In this document: piece after piece, positions 36,144 through 43,035 of the stretch | How the letters are laid out: every line of letters starts with the position of its first letter | How positions within the stretch are numbered: the first letter of the stretch is position 1 | Source: Megasphaera stantonii | GTDB taxonomy: Bacteria > Bacillota > Negativicutes > Veillonellales > Megasphaeraceae | NCBI RefSeq assembly: GCF_003367905.1 | Contig: NZ_CP029462.1 | Coordinates: 1,736,001-1,800,000 of the forward strand | Direction of reading: 5' to 3' | Length of the DNA: 64,000 bases | Translations under genes and position numbers: made by a program | Notes under the pieces: model-generated | What the model was told of the DNA's origin: nothing | What the model saw: only the letters and a program-made list of their open reading frames with translations | Databases searched by the model: none

Positions 36144-36150
36144 TATACGA

Positions 36151-36186
36151 CAAGAGCCGGCCCATCCATGCGATGACCGGCTCTTG
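36151..36186 (+). terminator. Hairpin after the zinc-ribbon gene
   Basis: CAAGAGCCGG and CCGGCTCTTG form a perfect 10-bp stem with a 16-nt loop. The U-run is poor (CCATTTA). Confidence 0.65.
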
Positions 36187-36203
36187 CCATTTATGAAATA
36201 TAC

Positions 36204-36232
36204 TTGACGCTGGGAGCGCCATCCAGTACAAT
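36204..36232 (+). promoter_or_regulatory. Antisense-RNA promoter, unit 1
   Basis: TTGACG, 17-nt spacer, TACAAT. It drives an RNA that converges on peptide gene 1. Confidence 0.8.
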
Positions 36233-36238
36233 AAAGGT

Positions 36239-36338
36239 GAAAAAACAAGGTGCTGCGCCGACAAACGGTTAACCCAAAATATTTTATGGCAACAAAAATA
36301 GTCGCATTAGTTGGTAGCTAAAGGGGCGGCTATTTTTG
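36239..36338 (+). ncRNA. Candidate antitoxin RNA, unit 1
   Basis: About 100 nt from the promoter at 36204 to the U-run of a hairpin whose arms are AAAATAGTCGC (36296-36306) and GCGGCTATTTT (36327-36337). The 3' end covers the stop codon and last codons of peptide gene 1 on the other strand. The 5' part carries AGGTGCTGCG and CAAACGG, which are also found in the peptide mRNA leader. Confidence 0.65.
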
Positions 36339-36401
36339 TTTATGCGAAATGAGATAGAACAATACTATCAGCAGCACTAGAGTAGTATTGATAGAATCCA
36401 T
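36330..36401 (-). CDS. Type I toxin-like 23-residue hydrophobic peptide, copy 1
   Basis: Starts MDSINTTLVLL, has one membrane-spanning core and ends ISHKQK. GGGGTGAT lies 4 nt before the ATG, inside a hairpin CCCCG-AAAG-CGGGG that would hide it. The stop TAG sits in the stem of a bidirectional terminator. The identical peptide is encoded in two further copies with only silent differences, which is strong evidence for translation. Size, hydrophobicity with basic tail, and the convergent RNA resemble Fst/TxpA toxins; toxicity is inferred. Confidence 0.75.
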   Translation of the reverse strand: MDSINTTLVLLIVLFYLISHKQK

Positions 36402-36468
36402 ACGCATCACCCCGCTTTCGGGGCATGATTACCGCCTGCCGTTTGGTGTACGCAGCACCTCTTGGGAT

Positions 36469-36497
36469 AGCGTACAGGAAAGAGTGGGCCGTGTCAA
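36469..36497 (-). promoter_or_regulatory. Peptide-gene promoter, unit 1
   Basis: Minus strand TTGACA (36497-36492), 17-nt spacer, TACGCT (36474-36469). It gives a leader of about 60 nt before the peptide ATG. Confidence 0.8.
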
Positions 36498-36537
36498 GAG
36501 ACGGATAAATCATATGTTTGCTGAATCGGCATATGCC

Positions 36538-36566
36538 TTGACGGCTCGGAAGGGGTATGCTATGAT
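36538..36566 (+). promoter_or_regulatory. Antisense-RNA promoter, unit 2
   Basis: TTGACG, 17-nt spacer, TATGAT. It is back to back with the peptide promoter of unit 1. Confidence 0.82.
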
Positions 36567-36572
36567 GAACAT

Positions 36573-36671
36573 GAAAACGAGGTGCTGCGCCGACAAACGG
36601 TTAGCCCCTCTAGTTAACGAACAAAGATAGTCGCCAAGTAGAAGTGGAGCTCTAATGGGCGGCTATTTTTG
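36573..36671 (+). ncRNA. Candidate antitoxin RNA, unit 2
   Basis: About 98 nt from the promoter at 36538 to a terminator whose arms are GATAGTCGCC (36626-36635) and GGCGGCTATT (36659-36668), followed by TTTG. The 3' end overlaps the end of peptide gene 2. The loop between the arms (about 23 nt) differs from those of units 1 and 3. The 5' end begins GAAAACGAGGTGCTGCG. Confidence 0.65.
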
Positions 36672-36734
36672 TTTGTGCGAAATGAGATAGAACAATACTA
36701 TCAGCAGCACTAGAGTAGTATTGATAGAATCCAT
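36663..36734 (-). CDS. Type I toxin-like 23-residue hydrophobic peptide, copy 2
   Basis: Same amino-acid sequence as copy 1; the only codon change is CAC for CAT at His20. The ribosome site GGGGTGAT and its sequestering hairpin (CCCC-GGAAGC-GGGG) are kept. The gene lies between its own promoter at 36802 and the terminator shared with the antisense RNA. Confidence 0.75.
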   Translation of the reverse strand: MDSINTTLVLLIVLFYLISHKQK

Positions 36735-36801
36735 ACGCATCACCCCGCTTCCGGGGCGCAATTACCGCCTGCCGTTTGGTGTACGCAGCACCTCTTGGGA
36801 T

Positions 36802-36830
36802 AGCGTACAGGAAAGAGTGGGCCGTGTCAA
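36802..36830 (-). promoter_or_regulatory. Peptide-gene promoter, unit 2
   Basis: Minus strand TTGACA (36830-36825), 17-nt spacer, TACGCT (36807-36802), the same as unit 1. Confidence 0.8.
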
Positions 36831-36870
36831 GAGACAGATAAACCATATGTTTGCTGAATCGGCATATGCC

Positions 36871-36899
36871 TTGACGGCTCGGAAGGGGTATGCTATGAT
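36871..36899 (+). promoter_or_regulatory. Antisense-RNA promoter, unit 3
   Basis: TTGACG, 17-nt spacer, TATGAT, identical in boxes to unit 2. Confidence 0.82.
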
Positions 36900-36905
36900 G
36901 AACAT

Positions 36906-36997
36906 GAAAACGAGGTGTTGCGCCGACAAACGGTCAGCCCCTATATGTTAAGCAACAAAGATAGTCGCAACAGTTGGGCGCTGGCGGCTATTTTTGT
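36906..36997 (+). ncRNA. Candidate antitoxin RNA, unit 3
   Basis: About 90 nt from the promoter at 36871 to a terminator with arms GATAGTCGC (36960-36968) and GCGGCTATT (36984-36992), then TTTG. The loop (15 nt) is unlike those of units 1 and 2. The 3' end overlaps the end of peptide gene 3. Confidence 0.63.
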
Positions 36998-37059
36998 TTA
37001 TGCGATATAAGATAGAACAATACTATTAGCAGCACTAAGGTAGTATTGATAGAATCCAT
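36988..37059 (-). CDS. Type I toxin-like 23-residue hydrophobic peptide, copy 3
   Basis: Encodes the same 23 residues as copies 1 and 2 although five codons differ from copy 1 (T7 ACC, L8 TTA, L11 CTA, L17 CTT, I18 ATA), all silent. The ribosome site and hairpin are kept. Its promoter -10 is weaker than in the other units, so expression may be lower. Confidence 0.75.
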   Translation of the reverse strand: MDSINTTLVLLIVLFYLISHKQK

Positions 37060-37126
37060 ACGCATCACCCCGCTTCCGGGGCACGATTACCGCCTGACGT
37101 TTGGTGTACGCAGCACCTCTTGGTAT

Positions 37127-37155
37127 GGTGTACAGGATGGACTGCACCGTGTCAA
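37127..37155 (-). promoter_or_regulatory. Peptide-gene promoter, unit 3 (weakened)
   Basis: Minus strand TTGACA (37155-37150), 17-nt spacer, TACACC (37132-37127). The -10 departs from the TACGCT of units 1 and 2. Confidence 0.6.
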
Positions 37156-37204
37156 TGAAAGACAGACCGTATGTTTGCTGAATTGATATACAATACGCAC
37201 GAAT

Positions 37205-37238
37205 AAAAGGAGCCTCTGTCAGAGAGACTCCTTTTTTG
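37205..37238 (-). terminator. Terminator after the MFS transporter gene (bidirectional)
   Basis: AAAAGGAG and CTCCTTTT arms with an inner CTCT/AGAG pairing. On the minus strand it ends in CTCCTTTTATT; on the plus strand in CTCCTTTTTT. Confidence 0.82.
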
Positions 37239-37251
37239 CTGTGTACAGATA

Positions 37252-38559
37252 TTATTCGTTCGGCGTCAGGGCCTTGCCCGGTTTGACGAAGATCCAGGCG
37301 ACGATGGCTACGATGCCGAAGAGAGACGTGGCGATGAAGGCGTCGTTCCAGCCGTAGTTGGTGACGAAGTAGGCTGTGACGATGGGGGCGAGGACGCCGC
37401 CGATGTTGCCCCAGAGGTTCATCCAGCCCGATACGGAGCCGGTGTATTTGCCGCCCAGGGAGATAACCGTGGCCCAGCTGGCGCTCATGGAGAAGCCTAA
37501 TGCGCCGAGAGAGACGGTCATCCAGAAGATGTTCATTTCGGCACTCGGCGTATGTGCGGCGACGTACAGGCCGATAGAGGTGACGGCGACGCCGGCCATA
37601 GCCGTGAAGGTACGCATGGTGTACTGCCGTTCGCTGTTTTTGCCGTTGGCCATTTTATCGGAAATATAACCGGCGACGAAGACCATGGCCATGAGGGCGA
37701 TCCACGGGAAGGAAGCCCAGATGCCCATAGCTTTCAGGGACAGGTTGTGCACTTCCGTCAGGTACAGGGGCAGCCAGGCCAGGAAGACGTACATGATGTA
37801 GTCGACGACCATGAACTGAATGCCGACGGCCCAGAACTGGGACGAGCGGAGGAATTTGCTCCACGGGGCGACGCTTTTCTTTTCACTGGCAGCGGCGCGG
37901 CCTTCGGTGATATGAGCGTATTCGGCTTCGTTGACGTAGGGGCTGTGAGCCGGGTTATCGTGGGCGTATTTGTGCCATACCCAGGCCAGGACGATGCCGA
38001 CGAGGCCGAAGATGATGAATACGGCATGCCAGCCCATGGCGGCCATGAGGGCGACCGTAATGGCCGGGCCGACGACGGGGCCGAAGAAGGTGCCCATGAG
38101 GATGGACGAGCTGGCCTTGCCCTTTTCACGGGTATTGAACCAGCTGAAGGTCGCTGCTCCCAAGGCCGGGAAGACCGGGCCTTCGCCCATGCCGAAGAGC
38201 AGGCGGACGGCGGCGAAGCTGACCTTGCCTTTGGCAAAGGCTGTCAGAGCCGTGAAGATAGACCACCAGAGAATGGCCAGGGCGCCGGTGCGGCGCAGGC
38301 CCAGCTTTTCGGCGAGCATGCCGCCGGGAACCTGCATGAGTGCGTAGCCTGCGAAGAAACACGTCTGAATGAAGCCCATATCAATTTTTGTAAAACCGAA
38401 TTCTTGCATGATGACAGGTGTCGCTACGGATAAATTGACGCGGTCCATGTAAGCTACAAAGCTGATTAAAAAGATAAGAAAGGCGATTTTCCAGCGGAAA
38501 TTCGTCCTTGCCGGCGCAGCTGCCGCGGCGGTTTGTTGTCTTTCCATTGCATTTTCCAT
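37252..38559 (-). CDS. MFS transporter, anion:cation symporter (ACS) type, T-box controlled
   Basis: 435 residues with 12 membrane segments. FVAYMDRVNLSVATPVI in the first segment and PGGMLAEKLGLRRTGA in the first loop are typical of the ACS family (hexuronate, galactonate, glucarate and phthalate carriers). It has its own T-box leader, so expression responds to an uncharged tRNA. This makes an amino acid, or a biosynthetic precursor of one, more likely as substrate than a sugar acid. GGGGGAG precedes the ATG. Confidence 0.85.
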   Translation of the reverse strand: MENAMERQQTAAAAAPARTNFRWKIAFLIFLISFVAYMDRVNLSVATPVIMQEFGFTKIDMGFIQTCFFAGYALMQVPGGMLAEKLGLRRTGALAILWWSIFTALTAFAKGKVSFAAVRLLFGMGEGPVFPALGAATFSWFNTREKGKASSSILMGTFFGPVVGPAITVALMAAMGWHAVFIIFGLVGIVLAWVWHKYAHDNPAHSPYVNEAEYAHITEGRAAASEKKSVAPWSKFLRSSQFWAVGIQFMVVDYIMYVFLAWLPLYLTEVHNLSLKAMGIWASFPWIALMAMVFVAGYISDKMANGKNSERQYTMRTFTAMAGVAVTSIGLYVAAHTPSAEMNIFWMTVSLGALGFSMSASWATVISLGGKYTGSVSGWMNLWGNIGGVLAPIVTAYFVTNYGWNDAFIATSLFGIVAIVAWIFVKPGKALTPNE

Positions 38560-38604
38560 ACGATACTCCCCCTTGATAGATCATTTCCTCAAACTGCCAT
38601 GTAT

Positions 38605-38888
38605 ACGAAAAGCCCCTGCCGTCTCGACGATGGAGACGGCAGGGGCGAAGGCTCGCGGTACCACCCTGCTTTATCACTTAGGGCCCGAAGGCTGTCCTTA
38701 ACGCTGACATACGGCTGCGCCTCCCGTGCAGGACGCTCGGCGCGGCAGCTCGCAGGCGATGTCGAAGTAGGTCTGTTTCTGGTCCGGCTCTCACCGCTGC
38801 CGGATTCTCTGTAGGAAAGGGAAACCTGTTCTTTACCTGGTCATGGCCTGTATAGGCTCCGCATATATGCGGGGCGTTTTGAGGTGTT
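38605..38888 (-). promoter_or_regulatory. T-box leader upstream of the MFS gene
   Basis: On the minus strand the conserved T-box AGGGTGGTACCGCG (38667-38654) is followed by a perfect 14-bp terminator, GCCCCTGCCGTCTC with GAGACGGCAGGGGC (38646-38612), and TTTT. Upstream there is a stem I-like region with AGAGAA and GGTGAGAGCCGG. The specifier codon could not be fixed with confidence by hand folding, so the cognate amino acid is left open. Confidence 0.9.
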
Positions 38889-38894
38889 GAACTT

Positions 38895-38923
38895 ATTATC
38901 CATGGATACAGGTCGTTTGTCAA
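38895..38923 (-). promoter_or_regulatory. Promoter of the T-box transcript
   Basis: Minus strand TTGACA (38923-38918), 17-nt spacer, GATAAT (38900-38895). Confidence 0.85.
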
Positions 38924-38947
38924 GAGGATTTTTTAGGGATTTACCGG

Positions 38948-38979
38948 GTTAAACGTTATAATATTTGAGTTAAACGTTA
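38948..38979. repeat. Tandem 11-bp direct repeat, 21 bp apart
   Basis: GTTAAACGTTA occurs at 38948-38958 and 38969-38979. The offset of 21 bp is two helical turns, and the pair sits just upstream of the -35 of the T-box promoter, as an operator would. No terminator for the macB-like gene is visible here. Confidence 0.6.
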
Positions 38980-38992
38980 AAATTTTTAAGCT

Positions 38993-40210
38993 TTATTCGT
39001 AGCGCAGGGCTTCGATGGGGTCGAGGCGAGCCGCTTTGCGGGCCGGGTAAATGCCGAAGAACAGGCCGATGCCGACGGAAAAGCCAAAGGAAATGACGAT
39101 AGGAGCGGCTGTGATGACCGTCGTAAACAGGCCGAGCTCGGCGATGCCCATAGCCAGGCCGACGCCGCAGGCAACGCCTAAGAGGCCGCCGATGACGCCG
39201 ATGACGACTGACTCGATGAGAAACTGCATCATGATGTTGCGGAAGGTCGCGCCAAGGGCCTTGCGGATGCCGATTTCCCGCGTCCGTTCCGTGACGGATA
39301 CCATCATGATGTTCATGATGCCGATGCCGCCGACGATGAGGGAAATGGCGGCGATGCTGCCGAGGAACAAGGTAAGCATCGTCGTCGTGTCGTTCATCGT
39401 TTCCATGAGGCTGGTCAGATTGCGGACGGTGAAGTCGTCTTCTTTATCGCCGACGATGTGATGGCGCTGGCGGAGGAGAGATTCGACCTGGCCCTGTACG
39501 TATTCGATGCGGTCGGCGCTCGATACCTGGATGTTGATGGAGCGGATGTACGTAATGCCCATGAGGCGTTCCTGAGCCGTCGTCAGAGGGATGATGACGA
39601 TGTCGTCCTGGTCGCTGCCCATAGACGACTGGCCCTTGCTTTCGAGGACGCCGACGACCTTATAGGGCTGGCCGTTGATGCGGATGTTCTTGCCGACGGG
39701 GTTCTGGGCGTCGAAGAGGTTGGCGGCGACGGTCGTGCCGATGACGGCGATGCGGTTGCGCGAGTTGACGTCAGCCTGAGTGATGAACGAGCCCGTCGAT
39801 ACGGACAGGTCGCGGATCTGCAGGTATTCCGGCGTGACGCCGTAGACCGACGAGTTCCAGTTCTGGTTGCCGTTGACGATCTGGTACGAGCTGTTGACCG
39901 TCGGCGATACGTAGTCGATGTTCTTTATCTTTTTCTTAATGGCTTCGGCGTCTTCCAGCTTCAGACGCTGGCTGGAGCCGGCTGCCGAACGGACGCCGCC
40001 CTGGTTCGTCGAGCCCGGCGTGACGATGAGCATGTTGCTGCCCAGGCTGGCGATAGAGTCGGTGACGTTCTGGCGGACGCCCATGCCGATGGAAATCATA
40101 GCGATGACGGCGCCGACGCCGATGATGATGCCCAGCATGGTGAGGATGGAGCGGAGCTTGTTGGACAGGAGGGCCGTAATGGCGATCTGCACGCTTTCTT
40201 TAAACAACAT
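38993..40210 (-). CDS. MacB-like ABC efflux permease (FtsX-type)
   Basis: 405 residues. An N-terminal membrane segment (LRSILTMLGIIIGVGAVIAMIS) is followed by a large extracytoplasmic MacB domain (about 45-270) and three C-terminal membrane segments containing GIGIMNIMMVSVTERTREIGIRKALGA, the FtsX coupling signature. The ATPase is a separate gene, overlapping its start by 11 nt. With the adaptor upstream it would form a tripartite export pump for a drug, peptide or toxin; the outer-membrane channel is not encoded here. Confidence 0.92.
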   Translation of the reverse strand: MLFKESVQIAITALLSNKLRSILTMLGIIIGVGAVIAMISIGMGVRQNVTDSIASLGSNMLIVTPGSTNQGGVRSAAGSSQRLKLEDAEAIKKKIKNIDYVSPTVNSSYQIVNGNQNWNSSVYGVTPEYLQIRDLSVSTGSFITQADVNSRNRIAVIGTTVAANLFDAQNPVGKNIRINGQPYKVVGVLESKGQSSMGSDQDDIVIIPLTTAQERLMGITYIRSINIQVSSADRIEYVQGQVESLLRQRHHIVGDKEDDFTVRNLTSLMETMNDTTTMLTLFLGSIAAISLIVGGIGIMNIMMVSVTERTREIGIRKALGATFRNIMMQFLIESVVIGVIGGLLGVACGVGLAMGIAELGLFTTVITAAPIVISFGFSVGIGLFFGIYPARKAARLDPIEALRYE

Positions 40211-40904
40211 CCATGACGACCCCCTTTCCTTCGTCCCGCGTAATCAGGCCGTCGCACATGAGGAGCTGGCGGCTGGCGCAGGCGGCGATTTCCGGCTCGT
40301 GGGTGACGAGGATGACCGTCTTATGGTCTTCGTGGAGGGATTCGAAAATCGCCATGATTTCCTTTGTCGACTTCGTGTCGAGGTTCCCCGTCGGTTCGTC
40401 GGCCATGATGATGCTCGGCTCGTTGACCAGTGCCCTGGCAATGGCTACGCGCTGGCGCTGGCCGCCGGACAGCTCGTTGGGCTTGTGGTGGGCCCACGTA
40501 GCCAGTCCTACGGCTTCGAGCTTTTTCATAGCCCGCTGGGTCCGTTCCTTATGGCCGACGCCGGCGTAGACTAAGGGCAGGGCGACATTTTCCAGCGCTG
40601 TAATGCGCGACAGGAGGTTAAAGTTCTGGAAGACGAAGCCGATGCGCTGGTTCCGTGTGACGGCCAGCTCGTCGTCGCTCAGGTGGGCAACTTCCTTGCC
40701 GCTGAGCTTGTACGACCCTTCCGTGGGCCTGTCGAGGCAGCCGAGGATATTCATGAGCGTCGATTTCCCTGAGCCGGACGGGCCCATAAGGGCGGCGAAT
40801 TCGCCTTTCTTGATGGTTAGGGTAATGCCGGCCAGAGCAGCGAAGTCCTCTCCGCCGATATGATATATTTTTTTAATATCTTTTAATTCGATTACGTTTT
40901 CCAT
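40200..40904 (-). CDS. MacB/LolD-type ABC transporter ATPase
   Basis: 234 residues. Walker A is GPSGSGKST, the Q loop is FVFQNFNLL, the signature is [15 protein letters not shown], Walker B is IIMADEPTGNLD, and the switch is VTHEPEIA. It lies between adaptor and permease genes of the same operon, so it powers the MacB-like permease. It begins 22 nt after the adaptor stop, with AGGGAG upstream of the ATG. Confidence 0.94.
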   Translation of the reverse strand: MENVIELKDIKKIYHIGGEDFAALAGITLTIKKGEFAALMGPSGSGKSTLMNILGCLDRPTEGSYKLSGKEVAHLSDDELAVTRNQRIGFVFQNFNLLSRITALENVALPLVYAGVGHKERTQRAMKKLEAVGLATWAHHKPNELSGGQRQRVAIARALVNEPSIIMADEPTGNLDTKSTKEIMAIFESLHEDHKTVILVTHEPEIAACASRQLLMCDGLITRDEGKGVVMDVV

Positions 40905-40926
40905 AGGTTTCTCCCTTGCGAGGATG

Positions 40927-42060
40927 CTACATGCGAGGCGGCGGTCCTTGACGCTGGTTTTTATTCTGGGAGCTCGTCGCCTTGGCGGCCGTGTAGGTAA
41001 TGGAAATCTTGTCGCCTACGTCGAGGCCCGACAGGATTTCTACGAATTCATCGCTGTAAATGCCTGTCGTAACCGGTACCTGTTCGGTATGGCCGGCGCT
41101 GTTGACGCGCAGGACATAGGAACCCTTGTCATTGGTCTTGAGGGCTGCGATGGGGACGACCATGGCGTTTTCCTTTTCCGACGTATTGATGTCTACGCGG
41201 GCCGTCATGCCGATGCGCAGCTCGTCGTTCGGGTCGTCTACGTCAAGGGTGACGTAGTAATAAATGACGCTGCCCGACGAAGACGAGGACGATGTGGTGC
41301 TGGACGTGCCCGTTGTGTTCCACGTATTGCTCGTGTCGGTCTGGGAAATCTTTGATACGCGGGCCGTAAAGGTCTTATCCATATAGGTGTCGACGGTGAA
41401 GGTCGCCGTCTGGCCTACCTGGATCTGGCCGATATCCGTTTCGTCGATTTTGGCTAAAATCTGCTTCTGCGACGTGTCGGCAATGTACATGATGACCGTC
41501 GGGTTGTTGTTGCCTTGTACGGCCATGGTGCCGACGCTCTTCGGTTCGCCGACGACGATGCCGTCCATCGGGGCGGTGATGACCGTTTCGGCTACGTCCG
41601 ATTCGGCTTCGTTGAGCTGGCTGACAGCTGTATCGTAGTTGAATTCGGCGTTGTCCAGGGCCTGCTTCGTATCGGCTCCGACTGCGTACAGCTCCTTGGC
41701 ACGGTTATATTCTCGCAGCGTATTGGTAACGCGGAACTGGGCCTGGTCGCGCTGGGCCTGATAGTCCTTGCCGTCGAGGATAGCGACGGTCTGGCCGGCT
41801 GTGACATGGTCATTTTCCTTGACCAGTATCTGACTGATACGGGCCGTAATTTTCGGCGATACTTCAACGGAATTAACCGGCTTGATCGTACCTGTCGCCG
41901 AGACTGTAGACTTCAAGTTCATGCGGACGACTTTTGCCGTTTCTACTGCCGCGGCCTGAGCTTCGGCCTGCTTGGTCTGATAGTATTGGTAGCCGCCGAA
42001 CGCGCAGGCTGCGATGACGACGGCGGCGACAGCCATTTTTACCTTCTTGTTGATATTCAT
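40927..42060 (-). CDS. MacA-like periplasmic adaptor (HlyD/RND adaptor family)
   Basis: 377 residues with an N-terminal membrane anchor (about 8-25), a barrel-sandwich domain split by an alpha-helical hairpin (YQAQRDQAQFRVTNTLREYN region), beta-barrel and membrane-proximal domains. A serine/threonine-rich stretch (TGTSSTTSSSSSSGS, about 255-270) interrupts a surface loop. The ATG at 42060 follows GGGGAGA; an upstream in-frame start would add eight residues. It would join the inner-membrane MacB pair to an outer-membrane channel. A weak TTTACT-N16-TATAAG lies upstream. Confidence 0.9.
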   Translation of the reverse strand: MNINKKVKMAVAAVVIAACAFGGYQYYQTKQAEAQAAAVETAKVVRMNLKSTVSATGTIKPVNSVEVSPKITARISQILVKENDHVTAGQTVAILDGKDYQAQRDQAQFRVTNTLREYNRAKELYAVGADTKQALDNAEFNYDTAVSQLNEAESDVAETVITAPMDGIVVGEPKSVGTMAVQGNNNPTVIMYIADTSQKQILAKIDETDIGQIQVGQTATFTVDTYMDKTFTARVSKISQTDTSNTWNTTGTSSTTSSSSSSGSVIYYYVTLDVDDPNDELRIGMTARVDINTSEKENAMVVPIAALKTNDKGSYVLRVNSAGHTEQVPVTTGIYSDEFVEILSGLDVGDKISITYTAAKATSSQNKNQRQGPPPRM

Positions 42061-42330
42061 AGTAAATCTCCCCTGCGAATTCATTTTCTTGCTTATACAA
42101 AGTATATCATGACAGTAAAGAAAATAAGAGGCAAAATGACGATTTTAGTCGAAACTGTAACAATTCGCCTAAAATTGTAGGGAAATTGCTATAAAAGAAG
42201 GGGAATTTGCCAAGAAACGGCGGCTGCAAAGGGGACGCTGTTTTTAGATTTACATTGACAACGTATATCAATATAAACTTGTTATTCTAAGACGTAAAAA
42301 ACGAAGCGATGCGCCCGTTGGATAAGAAAC

Positions 42331-42355
42331 ACGCCGCCCTGAGATAGGACGGCGT
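42331..42355 (-). terminator. Terminator of the SnoaL-like gene
   Basis: Minus strand ACGCCGTCC, 7-nt loop, GGGCGGCGT (one G-U pair), then TTTCTT. Confidence 0.8.
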
Positions 42356-42368
42356 CGATTGATAGAAT

Positions 42369-42776
42369 TTATTTTTCCGGTAAGGGCGAGTAGTGGATGT
42401 GGACGATTTTCCAGCTGGTATCCTCACGAACTAAAAACTGCGATTCCCGTCCCTGTGTATGGACGGCAGAGCCGTCTTCGCGGGCTGTAGCATAAAAATC
42501 CCATTCGAATTCAAGGACAGCCGTGTCGCCGTACTGGGCGCAGCGCAGGTGCTTGGGGACTAACTCGCGTTTAGAAAAGCGGGCCTCCATCGTATCCCGG
42601 TAAAAATGCTGCACGACCTCGGAAAAGGAATGCTCGTAGCCCGACGGGTGAATAAAGGATACGGCGCCGTCCTGCTTCCAAAGGGATTTGGCCAGGGCCA
42701 TATCGCAGGTATTCACAGAACGGGCGTAGGCTTGGACGAATGCTTCCATATCTTGCGTAAACGTAGGGTTTTCCAT
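42369..42776 (-). CDS. SnoaL-like / NTF2-fold protein
   Basis: 135 residues that fit the cone-shaped NTF2 fold: a helical N terminus with YARSVNTCDMALAKSLW, then antiparallel strands ending WKIVHIHYSPLPEK, the usual close of the SnoaL-like ketosteroid-isomerase-related group. Members range from enzymes to small-ligand binders; function here is open. TAAGGAGG precedes the ATG. It is a single gene with its own terminator. Confidence 0.78.
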   Translation of the reverse strand: MENPTFTQDMEAFVQAYARSVNTCDMALAKSLWKQDGAVSFIHPSGYEHSFSEVVQHFYRDTMEARFSKRELVPKHLRCAQYGDTAVLEFEWDFYATAREDGSAVHTQGRESQFLVREDTSWKIVHIHYSPLPEK

Positions 42777-42958
42777 GACGATTCCTCCTTACAGACAATG
42801 TTGTTGTTACGGGAACATTGTACTATAGGAAGCGCCTGTTGGCAATGAATCGTAGATAGTAGTCTGAATGGACAAATGGCTCGTGATTATAGATAAAAGA
42901 TACCGATAAATATTCTACAAAAGAATTAATAATTAGCAAAAATAATTCCAAAAAAGCA

Positions 42959-42987
42959 TTGACTAAGAGCCCGATTTGATTTATAGT
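42959..42987 (+). promoter_or_regulatory. Promoter of the 70-residue peptide gene
   Basis: TTGACT, 17-nt spacer, TATAGT. The leader of about 40 nt can fold through GCAGGC (42994-42999) and GCCTGC (43016-43021). Confidence 0.75.
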
Positions 42988-43035
42988 ATGGTCAGCAGGC
43001 GAGATGAAACGGTGATGCCTGCAGGGAGGGATGCT

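Larger units (their letters stand above)
36248..37186. repeat. Three tandem toxin-antitoxin-like units of about 330 bp
   Basis: Copies at about 36248-36575, 36576-36908 and 36909-37186; the peptide start codons are 333 and 325 bp apart. Copies 1 and 2 are nearly identical from the peptide gene through the next antisense promoter; copy 3 is more diverged and ends early. The peptide code, ribosome site and promoters are kept, whereas the terminator loops differ. No transposase, inverted-repeat ends or target duplications mark it as an insertion sequence. Confidence 0.85.

Noticed and set aside
36652-36846. Minus-strand 64-residue frame overlapping peptide gene 2
   Set aside because: It runs in another frame through the peptide mRNA leader and gene, has no ribosome site and is not kept intact in unit 3.
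36388-36951. Plus-strand reading frames of 76-80 residues repeated in the tandem units
   Set aside because: They are antisense to the 23-residue peptide genes and cross promoters; their amino acids vary where the peptide codons vary silently, so selection is on the other strand.
42254-42300. Possible promoter and dyad ATTGA-N9-TCAAT
   Set aside because: TTGACA is present but no -10 lies at a normal distance and no gene follows on that strand; too weak to list as a feature.
42994-43035. Possible riboswitch in the leader of the 70-residue protein gene
   Set aside because: The GCAGGC/GCCTGC hairpin is short and matches no aptamer class that I could recall with confidence.
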